A DNA stretch of 24,577 nucleotides from DYMC01 sp035406705 (lineage in GTDB: Bacteria; Verrucomicrobiota; Lentisphaeria; Victivallales; GWF2-50-93). The position numbers were made by a program, and so were the translations under genes. The DNA is taken from positions 1-24,577 of the forward strand of contig CAYRRM010000035.1 in NCBI GenBank assembly GCA_964426675.1, in the 5' to 3' direction. The notes beneath the pieces are model-generated. The model did no database searches. It saw only the letters and a program-made list of their open reading frames with translations, and had not been told where the DNA came from. Below are positions 17,189-24,577 of the stretch, piece by piece (positions within the stretch are counted from its first letter, which is position 1; each line of letters starts with the position of its first letter).

Positions 17189-17221
17189 GAGCATAAACAT
17201 CGAGCTACAAAAGATCAGCGT
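17160..17221. repeat. inverted repeat near the transposase remnant
   Basis: ACGCTGAT (17160-17167) and ATCAGCGT (17214-17221) are exact inverted 8-mers, and A-rich and T-rich flanks extend the pairing (five A before, six T after). The 46-base loop is long for a terminator. It might be a weak terminator for plus-strand transcripts or a leftover of an element end. The remaining stretch to 17277 holds only a C7 run (17242-17248) and no gene. Confidence 0.3.
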
Positions 17222-17277
17222 TTTTTCTTTGAAAATACATGCCCCCCCTACCCCACTGTGAGTTCAAGAATACAAAA

Positions 17278-19362
17278 TCAATCTACCTCTGTTTTGTATT
17301 TGCAATGTATCACGATAGGGATTGTTGTGCCTTTCTCATATGAGGAAAGCTCAACAGAGTTACAGAATTTTCTCGCTTCCAATGAGAGAGAAAAAGTATC
17401 CTCCGGCATTTTACTGGAATTTATCGAGGTCGTAATTTCTTCCGCGACCTGGTTTGAAGAAGGGAAAGTCCCACTAATCTCAAGAATCTGTGCATCCTTC
17501 TTGTAGACATATTTGAGACTCTTTACTCCAGACAGTTCGCTGATTGCTGAAATTTCCACCGGCTCAGCAAAAAGATGCCTATACTCAAAATATTTTCTCG
17601 GCTCACCAGTCAAAATAAATTTTATTCCTTTCTTGTCCGATATTATACGAGTGCTTTTCAAAGCGGCCTTTCCATACCGTGGATGACTGTCTCCTACAAC
17701 GCAAAATCCATTTAACTCAAACGAAACTTTTGCTCCGTCTCTGTATTCAGGTAATTTAGGGTCGCCAACAATGCAGATTCGCCCACTTGATGCCAAGTTC
17801 AGCACCTTTGACGGCAAAATAACTCTCTGCCACTTTTCCAACTCAAGATCAAGAGCCAAAAAATGCTTCTTGTTATCGGTATCCTTGAAATATATCTGGA
17901 GTGTAGTTCTCTTAGCAGCTTTGCCTTTCCTTCCGGTGAAAATGCGCGGATAAATCCAGAATGAAAGCTCATCATAGTTTTCCGGGATTTTGTTGTAGAA
18001 GATATTCGCCCCCTCAGATGGAAATATCTTGCCGTCGGAATAGGAAATCTCCACAATATCGCTTTTCCCGTCAAATGGAACTATACCCTTCACTCCGGCA
18101 ATGTCCGATTTCGTCGCATCGGACTTCATTATAGCATAATTTGGTGAAAGAACCCCTGATGCCCTGTCCGAACCACGAATGGCGATTCGAAACGGAGCCG
18201 ATATGTCACCACGCTTCATATCACACCTGAGAATCCCCTTTTGAAATACCGCACGGGCTTTTTTCGGCGGAAGTTCTGTTATCGCCGGAGACGGCTCCGA
18301 AGCTCCGTCCTTGATAAGTCGTATCGTTATGCAGTTTGAAAGCTTCAGGCTTGTCTCAAAGATACCATTTGTTATTTCGATGATTTTTTCCTCGATTTTT
18401 AATAACTCTTCTCCGGAATAGACGGATGTCAAATCAGCAGGAACAACACCTCGCGAGATTCTACATTTTGTTTTAGCGCTCCATGGAATTGGGACAGATA
18501 TTTTTACTCCTTCTCCACTATCCCGAACAGAAGAGATAAGAACACTTACGACTCCATCGGCATTATAAACCGCGACAGAGGCCGTTGAGGAAGCTGATAA
18601 TATTCGCCCTCTTGTTTCCGAAGAAATCAAGACTGGCAGTAATCTCGGTTCACCATCGAAGATAATCGAAGCGGCTCGAAGATAAAACCACGGCATAGTC
18701 GCAGCACCAGAAACAGGGTCAAATAAGAGTTCTGATTTCAATACTGCTCCAATATCAAAACTTTTACCGTTAGATGCGATCTCCGCAACTTCATGTGGGA
18801 TATATCTGGCCATTTTCCTCTGATGCACTGCATCAATATTCAAAAGCTCCTCGCGAAGAGATGGAAGCGATGATTTTAAAATAGGAAAATCCTTCAGAAT
18901 TGGCGTAGTCTCAAAATCAAAATATTCTATTGAGAACAATTTAAACTTAATCGGCTCTAAACCATTATTGCGCAGTTCAAAAACATTCGCATTCTTCTCT
19001 AAAAAAACGCAAGGTATGAAAAATTCCAGCTCAGAATCTCCAGGACGATTACCCTCTGCAGAAAGAAAATTCCCATTAAAATAAAGCTCAAACCGCGTTG
19101 AAGAAGCAGAATTTTTTCTATCAAATTCCGCGAATTTCGCACGGACAAGCAGATGCTTGCCAACCTCAATATCGTATAGAAAAACAGCAACCCTCTGACC
19201 AGGACAGATCACCGATGGGAAATCACCCGCCTGACGAACCTGCACAGTCGAACCATCAACAAAGTCGCGCGAAAAATCGGATAGAAAAAACAAAAAATCA
19301 CTCGACTTCAAAGAAAACGAAGTCAAAAAAATAAGAATTGAATTTCTTATACCCTTTCTCAT
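17278..19362 (-). CDS. exported beta-sandwich protein of unknown function
   Basis: 694 aa. A hydrophobic N-terminal segment (about 5-30) looks like a signal peptide or anchor. Residues about 30-155 resemble a galactose-binding-like jelly roll. The middle (about 225-350) is beta-rich in the style of the accessory sandwich that follows glycoside hydrolase barrels. Residues about 430-570 look like another carbohydrate-binding type sandwich. No catalytic domain is recognised; it could be a glycan-binding or cell-surface protein. I choose ATG 19362 because it overlaps the stop of the upstream gene as ATGA (19359-19362), pointing to coupled translation; a GTG at 19380 would add six residues. It is the last gene of the minus-strand run and clearly richer in G+C than the left part of the window. 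Confidence 0.75.
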   Translation of the reverse strand: MRKGIRNSILIFLTSFSLKSSDFLFFLSDFSRDFVDGSTVQVRQAGDFPSVICPGQRVAVFLYDIEVGKHLLVRAKFAEFDRKNSASSTRFELYFNGNFLSAEGNRPGDSELEFFIPCVFLEKNANVFELRNNGLEPIKFKLFSIEYFDFETTPILKDFPILKSSLPSLREELLNIDAVHQRKMARYIPHEVAEIASNGKSFDIGAVLKSELLFDPVSGAATMPWFYLRAASIIFDGEPRLLPVLISSETRGRILSASSTASVAVYNADGVVSVLISSVRDSGEGVKISVPIPWSAKTKCRISRGVVPADLTSVYSGEELLKIEEKIIEITNGIFETSLKLSNCITIRLIKDGASEPSPAITELPPKKARAVFQKGILRCDMKRGDISAPFRIAIRGSDRASGVLSPNYAIMKSDATKSDIAGVKGIVPFDGKSDIVEISYSDGKIFPSEGANIFYNKIPENYDELSFWIYPRIFTGRKGKAAKRTTLQIYFKDTDNKKHFLALDLELEKWQRVILPSKVLNLASSGRICIVGDPKLPEYRDGAKVSFELNGFCVVGDSHPRYGKAALKSTRIISDKKGIKFILTGEPRKYFEYRHLFAEPVEISAISELSGVKSLKYVYKKDAQILEISGTFPSSNQVAEEITTSINSSKMPEDTFSLSLEARKFCNSVELSSYEKGTTIPIVIHCKYKTEVD
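19130..19140. repeat. dispersed palindrome core GCGAATTTCGC
   Basis: Minus-strand orientation of the core, inside the exported beta-sandwich gene (read as A-K-F-A). It is the only copy seen in the G+C-richer right part. Confidence 0.6.
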
Positions 19363-21173
19363 AAATCGTAAAACAACCACTTATCATCTTCTTTTATAAG
19401 TCGAATATGAAATGTTTCTTCAAATACATGATTCTCTTCTTTGTCTTTATATTTGAAATCAAGTCTTAGTCTTATTACACTTTTGTCTTGTTTTCCATAC
19501 TCTTGATCGGATATTTTAAAACTATCATAATACAATTCATATCCCTTGTAGGTCTCTGCAAGCTTTGGCAATGTATGTTGAAGAAAGTAATTACGATTCT
19601 CGGACACATATATAAAATCCTTGTGAAGGGCTCCCTTGCAAAAATCCAAATCTCCTTTTGACAAAGCGCTAAAGAAATTTTTCAAAAGCTTTAATAGCGT
19701 TTTACTGTCAAGTTCCGAGACCTCTTCTTCAATATCTTCCCACAGTTCATCCCGTTTCCAGCGCTCTTTAATCATCTGAGTTTGCATCTCTTCTAATTCT
19801 TCCTCTCTCCTCTTTTCCTCCGCAACCCCAGTATCAAGAGGTGTTCCAACTTTCTCTGGAAGCGGCTGATACTCATCTATCCGACGTTCCTCTAAATTTA
19901 CTACTAAAAACTTCACCGGCTTTGTGCAAGTAACATCCCAGGGTATATTGTTGTATTTTTCATCATCAAAGCGAAAATGATATTCACCGGTAACCCTTAA
20001 TTCAGGCTCAAATTCAACTGTCAATGCCCTGTAACGTGTCAAAATACAAAGGATATCATTCTTACAGCGTATATCAATTATAATCTCGTCCTGCGATATC
20101 TTATCACCTTTCTCTTCCTTTAATTGAATATCCTCACGCAATAGTTTAAAACCAGGTATCTGCAATAACTTAATCTCCGCCGTCTCCGGATTCAGCTCAT
20201 ATAACTTCTGATAACGATATTCCATCTCCCCCTTCTTAACCTTTTCCAACTCTTCATCCGTCATCTCCCCATCAAGAATAATTATATTCCCATTATCTCG
20301 AGATTCCATAGCCTTGATTGATTGCGGAAATTGATCGCCTTTGATAAATATTGGAGAAGGGAGAAGTTTGTCGCGGGCAGCAATACAGACGTTTGCATTG
20401 TCCGCAGAGTATTTCAAAAAACTAAGCATATGCTCTCCTTCCGCCCTTTTATTAGGATTATCAGAAGCCAAAAGCGCCTTGGTAAGCTCATCTGGTTCCC
20501 CTGGCTTCTCTATTCTCGATTCGTTAAAGATGCCTTTCACAACCAGCCTTTTGAGGATTTTCCCGTCCTGATCCCATTTCAAAAGCTCCCCTCTTTCTCC
20601 TCCAATAGAGGTGATGTTTCTTTTTTTATCAACACAAAATGGGACTCGAAAATGACTGCTTGCAGGCGGCCACCAGCTATACGCTACATCATTACTAAAA
20701 TGATTGCAAGTTTTGAGAACTTTCATGTTTTTATCAACAAATTGCACAGAACGGACAAGATCATTATGTAAGAAAACCAATTCATTACCAAATGATTTAA
20801 CGTTTGAGAGAAGAGAATATAGCATTGGTTCCTTTTCCATCCATGCCACAATCGCTTTCGCAATCCTTTCTTCTCTTTCTTCCAATGTTTCATTAGATAT
20901 ATAACTGTTAACCATCTTGAATACATTTTTAGCCTCTGATGAAAGATTTCTTTTACGATAACAGTTGGAGAATTGAAAGACTTTGACTTTCCCGTTTGGT
21001 TCAAGTCGGCGAATCCATCCGTCATTTACGCTAATGAAGAAAAATGCCCCGTTTTCAATTACACAAAAATAAATCTTGTCCTCTGTGTCCTTCGTAATCT
21101 CAATTAGAGTTTCTTCAGCAGATAAAGCCAGCAGCATAACAGACAGCATCCAATAAAATATTGATTTCAGCAT
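19359..21173 (-). CDS. exported protein: beta-propeller-like region plus C-terminal NTF2-like domain
   Basis: 604 aa. Signal peptide with likely cleavage after residue 19 (LALSA). Residues about 25-430 contain repeated beta-rich segments such as GGERGELLKWDQDGKI and GNIIILDGEM, in the manner of a six-bladed propeller. A charged linker (about 440-490) leads to a C-terminal domain (about 493-604) beginning LLKLLKNFFSALSKGDLDFC and ending with KEDDKWLFYDL, the layout of NTF2/SnoaL-like domains. No enzyme motif is seen, so a binding or scaffold role outside the cytoplasm is the safest reading. The ATG 21173 is preceded by AAGGAG at seven bases. Its stop overlaps the start of the next gene by 4 bp. 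Confidence 0.8.
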   Translation of the reverse strand: MLKSIFYWMLSVMLLALSAEETLIEITKDTEDKIYFCVIENGAFFFISVNDGWIRRLEPNGKVKVFQFSNCYRKRNLSSEAKNVFKMVNSYISNETLEEREERIAKAIVAWMEKEPMLYSLLSNVKSFGNELVFLHNDLVRSVQFVDKNMKVLKTCNHFSNDVAYSWWPPASSHFRVPFCVDKKRNITSIGGERGELLKWDQDGKILKRLVVKGIFNESRIEKPGEPDELTKALLASDNPNKRAEGEHMLSFLKYSADNANVCIAARDKLLPSPIFIKGDQFPQSIKAMESRDNGNIIILDGEMTDEELEKVKKGEMEYRYQKLYELNPETAEIKLLQIPGFKLLREDIQLKEEKGDKISQDEIIIDIRCKNDILCILTRYRALTVEFEPELRVTGEYHFRFDDEKYNNIPWDVTCTKPVKFLVVNLEERRIDEYQPLPEKVGTPLDTGVAEEKRREEELEEMQTQMIKERWKRDELWEDIEEEVSELDSKTLLKLLKNFFSALSKGDLDFCKGALHKDFIYVSENRNYFLQHTLPKLAETYKGYELYYDSFKISDQEYGKQDKSVIRLRLDFKYKDKEENHVFEETFHIRLIKEDDKWLFYDL

Positions 21174-21195
21174 AAGTTTACTCCTTGTTTTAAAA

Positions 21196-21376
21196 TTATC
21201 TTAATGGAGGAAGGCATTTATCATAAAGATGGTCTCCCATTTCCTCACATGCAATACTACCGTGTGTCGTCCATTTGGGTTTCCCCTTCCACCAGTCACC
21301 CATTGGGATTGTATCCACCTTCGTTTACAATCTCTCCTTTGCGCAAGCCAGTATTATCTAGGATATTCTTAAGCAT
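21196..21376 (-). pseudogene. short frameshifted ORF with paired Trp and Cys
   Basis: On the minus strand a strong site (GGAGGGAGGA) precedes ATG 21376, then 26 good codons ending in GGYNPNG before TGA. In the frame one base on, coding resumes as DWWKGKPKWTTHGSIACEEM and runs to TAA at 21196. Removing one G from GGG at about 21305-21303 would give a continuous 59-aa protein with two Cys and three Trp. It lies 22 bp upstream of the 604-aa gene on the same strand. I recognise no family. It may be a decayed gene, the end of a larger lost one, or a small real gene with a sequence error. Confidence 0.4.
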
Positions 21377-21603
21377 TCCTCCCTCCTATCGCAGTCGCAC
21401 GGCTCCAGAACATCTTTCTCTTGAACTCAGCGCGTTGCAACTTCGACGCGATGTGTTGAATCTAATCATCTTAACTTGATTTTCTTCCGCATAAAGTATT
21501 GCTTTAAGACAGATATTTCAAGCAATTAGCAGAGATTCTTATAGATAAAAATTGACCGTTTTGAAGGCAGAACCCGTCGGCCGTTAATCGTTAATAACCA
21601 ATT
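21377..21603. other. intergenic stretch with a possible promoter
   Basis: No convincing gene. A 27-codon minus-strand ORF (21469-21386) ends inside the ribosome binding site of the short ORF and is Arg/Ser/Cys-rich; I do not trust it. On the minus strand TTGAAA (21521-21516), a 17-base spacer and TACTTT (21498-21493) could be a promoter for the short ORF and the two exported protein genes. The repeat GTTAATCGTTAAT is at 21583-21595. Confidence 0.35.
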
Positions 21604-21728
21604 TTATAATTGTACTGGCACCGGTTTTTTCCATGCTAACCACGACTGTCCCCAGGAACGGCACCAATCCACATTTATGGATTCTACTTGTGTTTCAGTA
21701 GCGGAATTTCCTTGTCTTTTTTGCTCTG

Positions 21729-22658
21729 CTATTCTTCTCTTGCCTTTTTCTCGGCCTTCCATTTCTTATCAAATTCTTCAATCACTTCAATCTTCATCTT
21801 TTGCAACAGGGGTAACATTTCATCCATTCTTTTCTTGTCGTTTTCGTCACCAAGCTCTTTGATGGCGTAGCCGAGATCAAAACAGTCCGCAAAATTTCTC
21901 GCCTTGTAGCAGGCATCAAATTTTCTTTTCAGCAGTGGCAGAGCTTTTTTGTAGTTATGTTTTCGGAATATTTCGGAGCAACGCGCAGTACCAGTAAGTC
22001 CCTGTTCCTGCGAGTTTAGGTCAAACTCATCTGGATTTTTTTGGAGTACATCCTCGAAAACAGCAAAGAGTGAATCATCAAACCATTCATCCGGAAGCTG
22101 CTTTTCAAGGATCCAAGTCAGTTCATAAATGGTTCGCCTATCGTCGGCAATTTTCCAGAGGTATTCGATCACTGCCAGACGCGCCGCACGGTTCAATTCC
22201 TTTGCCCGAGCAACTTCCTCGTCGGTCTGGGTATACTTAACTACTTTAAGATCACCAAAATTTCCTGTGGCGCTTTCTGATTTGAAATACTCTTTTGTTT
22301 CAATCCCCTGCATCATGAAGTTTGCCGCCTCACACTTTATAAATGTATATGGACAGAAGCTTGTTCCAGCTAATAAACAATCCTTTCTGTAAGTTTCATA
22401 CCCCTTCTTAATTACTTCAGGCAGCTTGATGAACAGTTCAGGATGCTTCTTGTGCTCACGGAGGATATCAAGCAGAATATGCATTCGTGGATTGGCGGAC
22501 TTCATGTCCGGAATTTCTGCGTTGTTCTCAAGCATTTCATCCCTTGCTTGAATGTATTTCTCCCCTTGTAATTGGAGCAATTCCTCAAATCCTGAACAAA
22601 ATGCTGACCTGACATGCAAAGCCACAAGACAGATTAGAAGATTTTTAATTGCTTTCAT
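21729..22658 (-). CDS. exported alpha-helical protein of unknown function, apparent C-terminal frameshift
   Basis: 309 aa. Signal peptide (likely cleavage after about residue 19-22, HVRSAFCSG) and then almost entirely helical sequence, perhaps HEAT- or TPR-like, with scattered Cys. No family recognised. The ATG 22658 has AAGGAGAAGGA just upstream and starts 12 bp after the PAD stop, so it is very likely in the same operon. After KWKAEKKAREE the frame stops at 21729, but the -1 frame runs on without a stop to TAA at 21604 with protein-like sequence including CRSWGQSWLAWKKPVPVQL. The switch would occur at GAAAAAG (about 21755-21749). A decayed C-terminus, a sequence error or -1 slippage are possible. 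Confidence 0.75.
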   Translation of the reverse strand: MKAIKNLLICLVALHVRSAFCSGFEELLQLQGEKYIQARDEMLENNAEIPDMKSANPRMHILLDILREHKKHPELFIKLPEVIKKGYETYRKDCLLAGTSFCPYTFIKCEAANFMMQGIETKEYFKSESATGNFGDLKVVKYTQTDEEVARAKELNRAARLAVIEYLWKIADDRRTIYELTWILEKQLPDEWFDDSLFAVFEDVLQKNPDEFDLNSQEQGLTGTARCSEIFRKHNYKKALPLLKRKFDACYKARNFADCFDLGYAIKELGDENDKKRMDEMLPLLQKMKIEVIEEFDKKWKAEKKAREE

Positions 22659-22670
22659 TATTCCTTCTCC

Positions 22671-24577
22671 TTATTTTTTAGGTGCTTCTTTTTCTGAATT
22701 GGTTGCACAGTGGGAACCACCACCTTCTTTAATAAACTCGAAGGTTTTTACTTGTTTCAGTTCAGAATCTTGATAGCCGATATTTTTCAATTTATCAACA
22801 ATATCATTATAATGAGGAGCAAACAACGGATCAGGAATCGCCAGCCTTCTACCTTTGTCGTTTTTTACCACGGTCATGTTGACCATGTTGGGAAGGTAGT
22901 AGTAAGTTCTGTTGTAATTGGTTTGGGTTGGGTCGAAGCAGACTGGTACTTTTATGAATTCATTCTCTGGGATCTCGAGCGCTTTGGAAATGTCCTCTCT
23001 TATTGCTTTGAGTTTATTCTGTATTTTCTTTACAGACCTGGGATTGTCTTTGTAGCTCTTCAGCAATTCTACACGACTTGGGCCGCCTTTTGTAACGGCA
23101 TCTGGATTTTTCTCAAGTAAATCTATTGCCAAGTCAAGGTCGGCAACAAGCACAGTAAATCCACGTTCATTTGAAGAGGGAACTATGCTAAATACCTCGT
23201 CCACGTGACCGACGGCAAGCCATTCAACCTCAAGTTTTACCGCTTTTTGTACTTTCTGTCTATTGAAAAAGGCTGGCTGTACAGTGTCTTGGGGATACTT
23301 GTTTCCTATAAAAACACGACCATATTTGAATTTTCCAAAAGCCGGTGTCGCTTCAATATCGCCGCACCTTCCAATTCCTCCTTTGTCATAATGACCATAA
23401 CCATCCATAATTCCTTCAAGATAATTGAAGTAATCTCCTCCCCAACTAATGGCGATAGCTCTGTAGCCTGTTTTCGCCCCATTGCATGTATATCCGAATT
23501 CTCCACTGTCCTGAATGAATCCCCTGCCCTCCCAATTTACAGGAATTATCCCGGCCATTGCAGTATTCAGCGATGCCTTGAACTCTTCGGTATTCTCCGA
23601 TGCATGCAATAATTTGGCATCCGCGCAGTTTGAGAGAACAAGGAATGGCGATGTAATCCCCCTCACCTCATCGGAGCCTAGACTATAGCCCGGGATTTTC
23701 CCAACGGCCTTGACTCGCCATTCGGCCCTGATGATGAATTCCTGAGAAAAATCCATACCCTCGCAAAGCATTAGAAGCTTATCATTTGCAATAAGATTAG
23801 TTAGCCATTTGGATCCTTTGCTTTCTTTAGTAGTGAAAACACCATTCTTGGTCAAATCATCAGGTTGCAGGAAAATGCGGACAACATTTTGTAACAGTTT
23901 GTCTGTTTCAGGAGATATGACGCTTAACTCCACCTCAATATTATTAAAGACAGCTTTGTGCTTTTTGACAAAATCCAGATTTCGAATATATATGTTCAAC
24001 GGCGACATATCGAGCTTGTCATTAGCTCCATCTATAACTTCATTTTTATAATCCGGTGCTTTGTCACCTGAATCGTCATCGCAATTCACCAGAGCTACCA
24101 TGCCCTTGTCATCCAAAAAGTTAACCGGCATGAATTTCTTTTTATCATCTGCAGGGTTGCCGTCACGGTTATAGTCTCCGTCTAATCCGATCATGACAAC
24201 ATTGGAGACAATCTGCCCCATTGACGGAAAATCTGGAAAATCTTTCCTGATTAATTTATATCGCTGGATAAAATCTTTTGTTTCACTCTTTCCAACCTGC
24301 CTACCCTTTTCATCGTAAAATATTCGGACAAGCTTACCATCACTGTATATATTGAAAACTAAATTCGTCGAGCCGCCTTTAAGATAAAACCAGCCATCCT
24401 TCTCCTCCAAATCAAAGGAGTACTCGTCATCAAGCTTGATGTTTAATTCATCAGCTTTTGAATATCCCTTTATCCTTACTAAGCTCGGTAGGTAAGAACT
24501 ATTACTTCCTTTTCCATTGATGATTTTGTCAACATTCCATTTTGTTGTTGTCGTGGTGAATGCAACTGTCTGCCAGT
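22671..24577 (-). CDS. protein-arginine deiminase (PAD), N-terminus outside the window
   Basis: Converts peptidyl-arginine to peptidyl-citrulline, normally calcium-dependent. About 634 residues are visible; the frame is open through the right edge, so the start and any signal peptide are missing. The middle domain has VNCDDDSGD (about 24105-24080), then NDKLDMS, like the Ca-binding PAD_M block of animal enzymes. The catalytic domain has FIQDSGEFGY (Asp of human D350), GHVDEVFSIVP (human H471 and D473), the PNMVNM block, and GGGSHCATN near the C-terminus (nucleophilic Cys, human C645). Spacing between the catalytic residues is close to human PAD4. The human Trp347 position is Phe, and I see no clear match to human Arg374. 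N-terminal visible part looks like an Ig/Fn3-type sandwich. It heads the minus-strand run of exported proteins. Confidence 0.9.
   Translation of the reverse strand, partial: WQTVAFTTTTTKWNVDKIINGKGSNSSYLPSLVRIKGYSKADELNIKLDDEYSFDLEEKDGWFYLKGGSTNLVFNIYSDGKLVRIFYDEKGRQVGKSETKDFIQRYKLIRKDFPDFPSMGQIVSNVVMIGLDGDYNRDGNPADDKKKFMPVNFLDDKGMVALVNCDDDSGDKAPDYKNEVIDGANDKLDMSPLNIYIRNLDFVKKHKAVFNNIEVELSVISPETDKLLQNVVRIFLQPDDLTKNGVFTTKESKGSKWLTNLIANDKLLMLCEGMDFSQEFIIRAEWRVKAVGKIPGYSLGSDEVRGITSPFLVLSNCADAKLLHASENTEEFKASLNTAMAGIIPVNWEGRGFIQDSGEFGYTCNGAKTGYRAIAISWGGDYFNYLEGIMDGYGHYDKGGIGRCGDIEATPAFGKFKYGRVFIGNKYPQDTVQPAFFNRQKVQKAVKLEVEWLAVGHVDEVFSIVPSSNERGFTVLVADLDLAIDLLEKNPDAVTKGGPSRVELLKSYKDNPRSVKKIQNKLKAIREDISKALEIPENEFIKVPVCFDPTQTNYNRTYYYLPNMVNMTVVKNDKGRRLAIPDPLFAPHYNDIVDKLKNIGYQDSELKQVKTFEFIKEGGGSHCATNSEKEAPKK

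Noticed and set aside
2829..17305. Identical 16-mer TGTTTTGTATTTGCAA at 2829-2844 and 17290-17305, both near the 3' ends of minus-strand genes
   Set aside because: Only two copies, AT-rich, coding for unrelated residues; chance cannot be excluded and no function is apparent.
21204..21479. A 91-codon plus-strand frame
   Set aside because: Its opposite strand carries a better ribosome site and more protein-like sequence; the plus-strand translation has biased, unlikely composition.
22671..24410. Starting the PAD gene at the TTG at 24410
   Set aside because: The same frame is open without a stop from 24410 to the window edge and encodes sandwich-like sequence, so the gene is better read as partial.
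2807..24577. A citrulline link between PAD and argG
   Set aside because: PAD makes peptidyl-citrulline, the genes are about 18 kb apart in different transcription units and composition classes, and nothing in the sequence ties them together.
1..24577. tRNA, rRNA and CRISPR arrays
   Set aside because: I looked for cloverleaf-like segments, conserved rRNA blocks and regular repeat-spacer spacing and saw none.

Overview
This is a window of an AT-rich bacterial chromosome with a Gram-negative type of envelope: it has a Pal-like OmpA-domain lipoprotein and many proteins with signal peptides. Two Ser/Thr protein kinases carry N-terminal zinc ribbons and a single membrane helix. That pattern, together with secreted repeat and beta-sandwich proteins, recalls Lentisphaerota and other PVC-type or deep-branching environmental bacteria. 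This placement is an inference from gene style only; no rRNA or other marker is present.

Left part (1-16.9 kb): ordinary metabolic and housekeeping genes at low G+C. On the minus strand lie the start of an unknown gene (1-24), glycogen branching enzyme glgB, a small RRM RNA-binding protein with a clear terminator, and argininosuccinate synthase argG. A divergent plus-strand pair follows: zinc-ribbon Ser/Thr kinase 1 and phosphate acetyltransferase pta. Branched-chain aminotransferase ilvE (minus) is divergent from a plus-strand cluster of pal, an FMN-binding-type exported protein and rsmE. A polytopic GT-C-like glycosyltransferase (minus) is divergent from phosphomannomutase/phosphoglucomutase, a second zinc-ribbon Ser/Thr kinase, and bioF. 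The second kinase is split by a frameshift exactly at a run of nine C; beyond it the reading frame stays open for about 390 more codons.

Right part (16.9-24.6 kb): visibly richer in G+C, separated by a degraded IS1380-like transposase fragment. All convincing genes are on the minus strand. First in transcription order, and running off the right edge, is a protein-arginine deiminase (PAD) of the animal type with all four catalytic residues in place. It is followed by a small exported helical protein whose C-terminus appears frameshifted, a short frameshifted Trp/Cys-containing ORF, an exported beta-propeller/NTF2-like protein, and an exported beta-sandwich protein that overlaps it by 4 bp. I read this as a putative exported protein-modification locus, with function unproven.

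Across the window an 11-13 bp palindrome (GCGAAATTCGC core) recurs inside coding sequences in different reading frames, which suggests selection on the DNA word itself. Long C runs (C9, C8, C7) also stand out in this AT-rich sequence.
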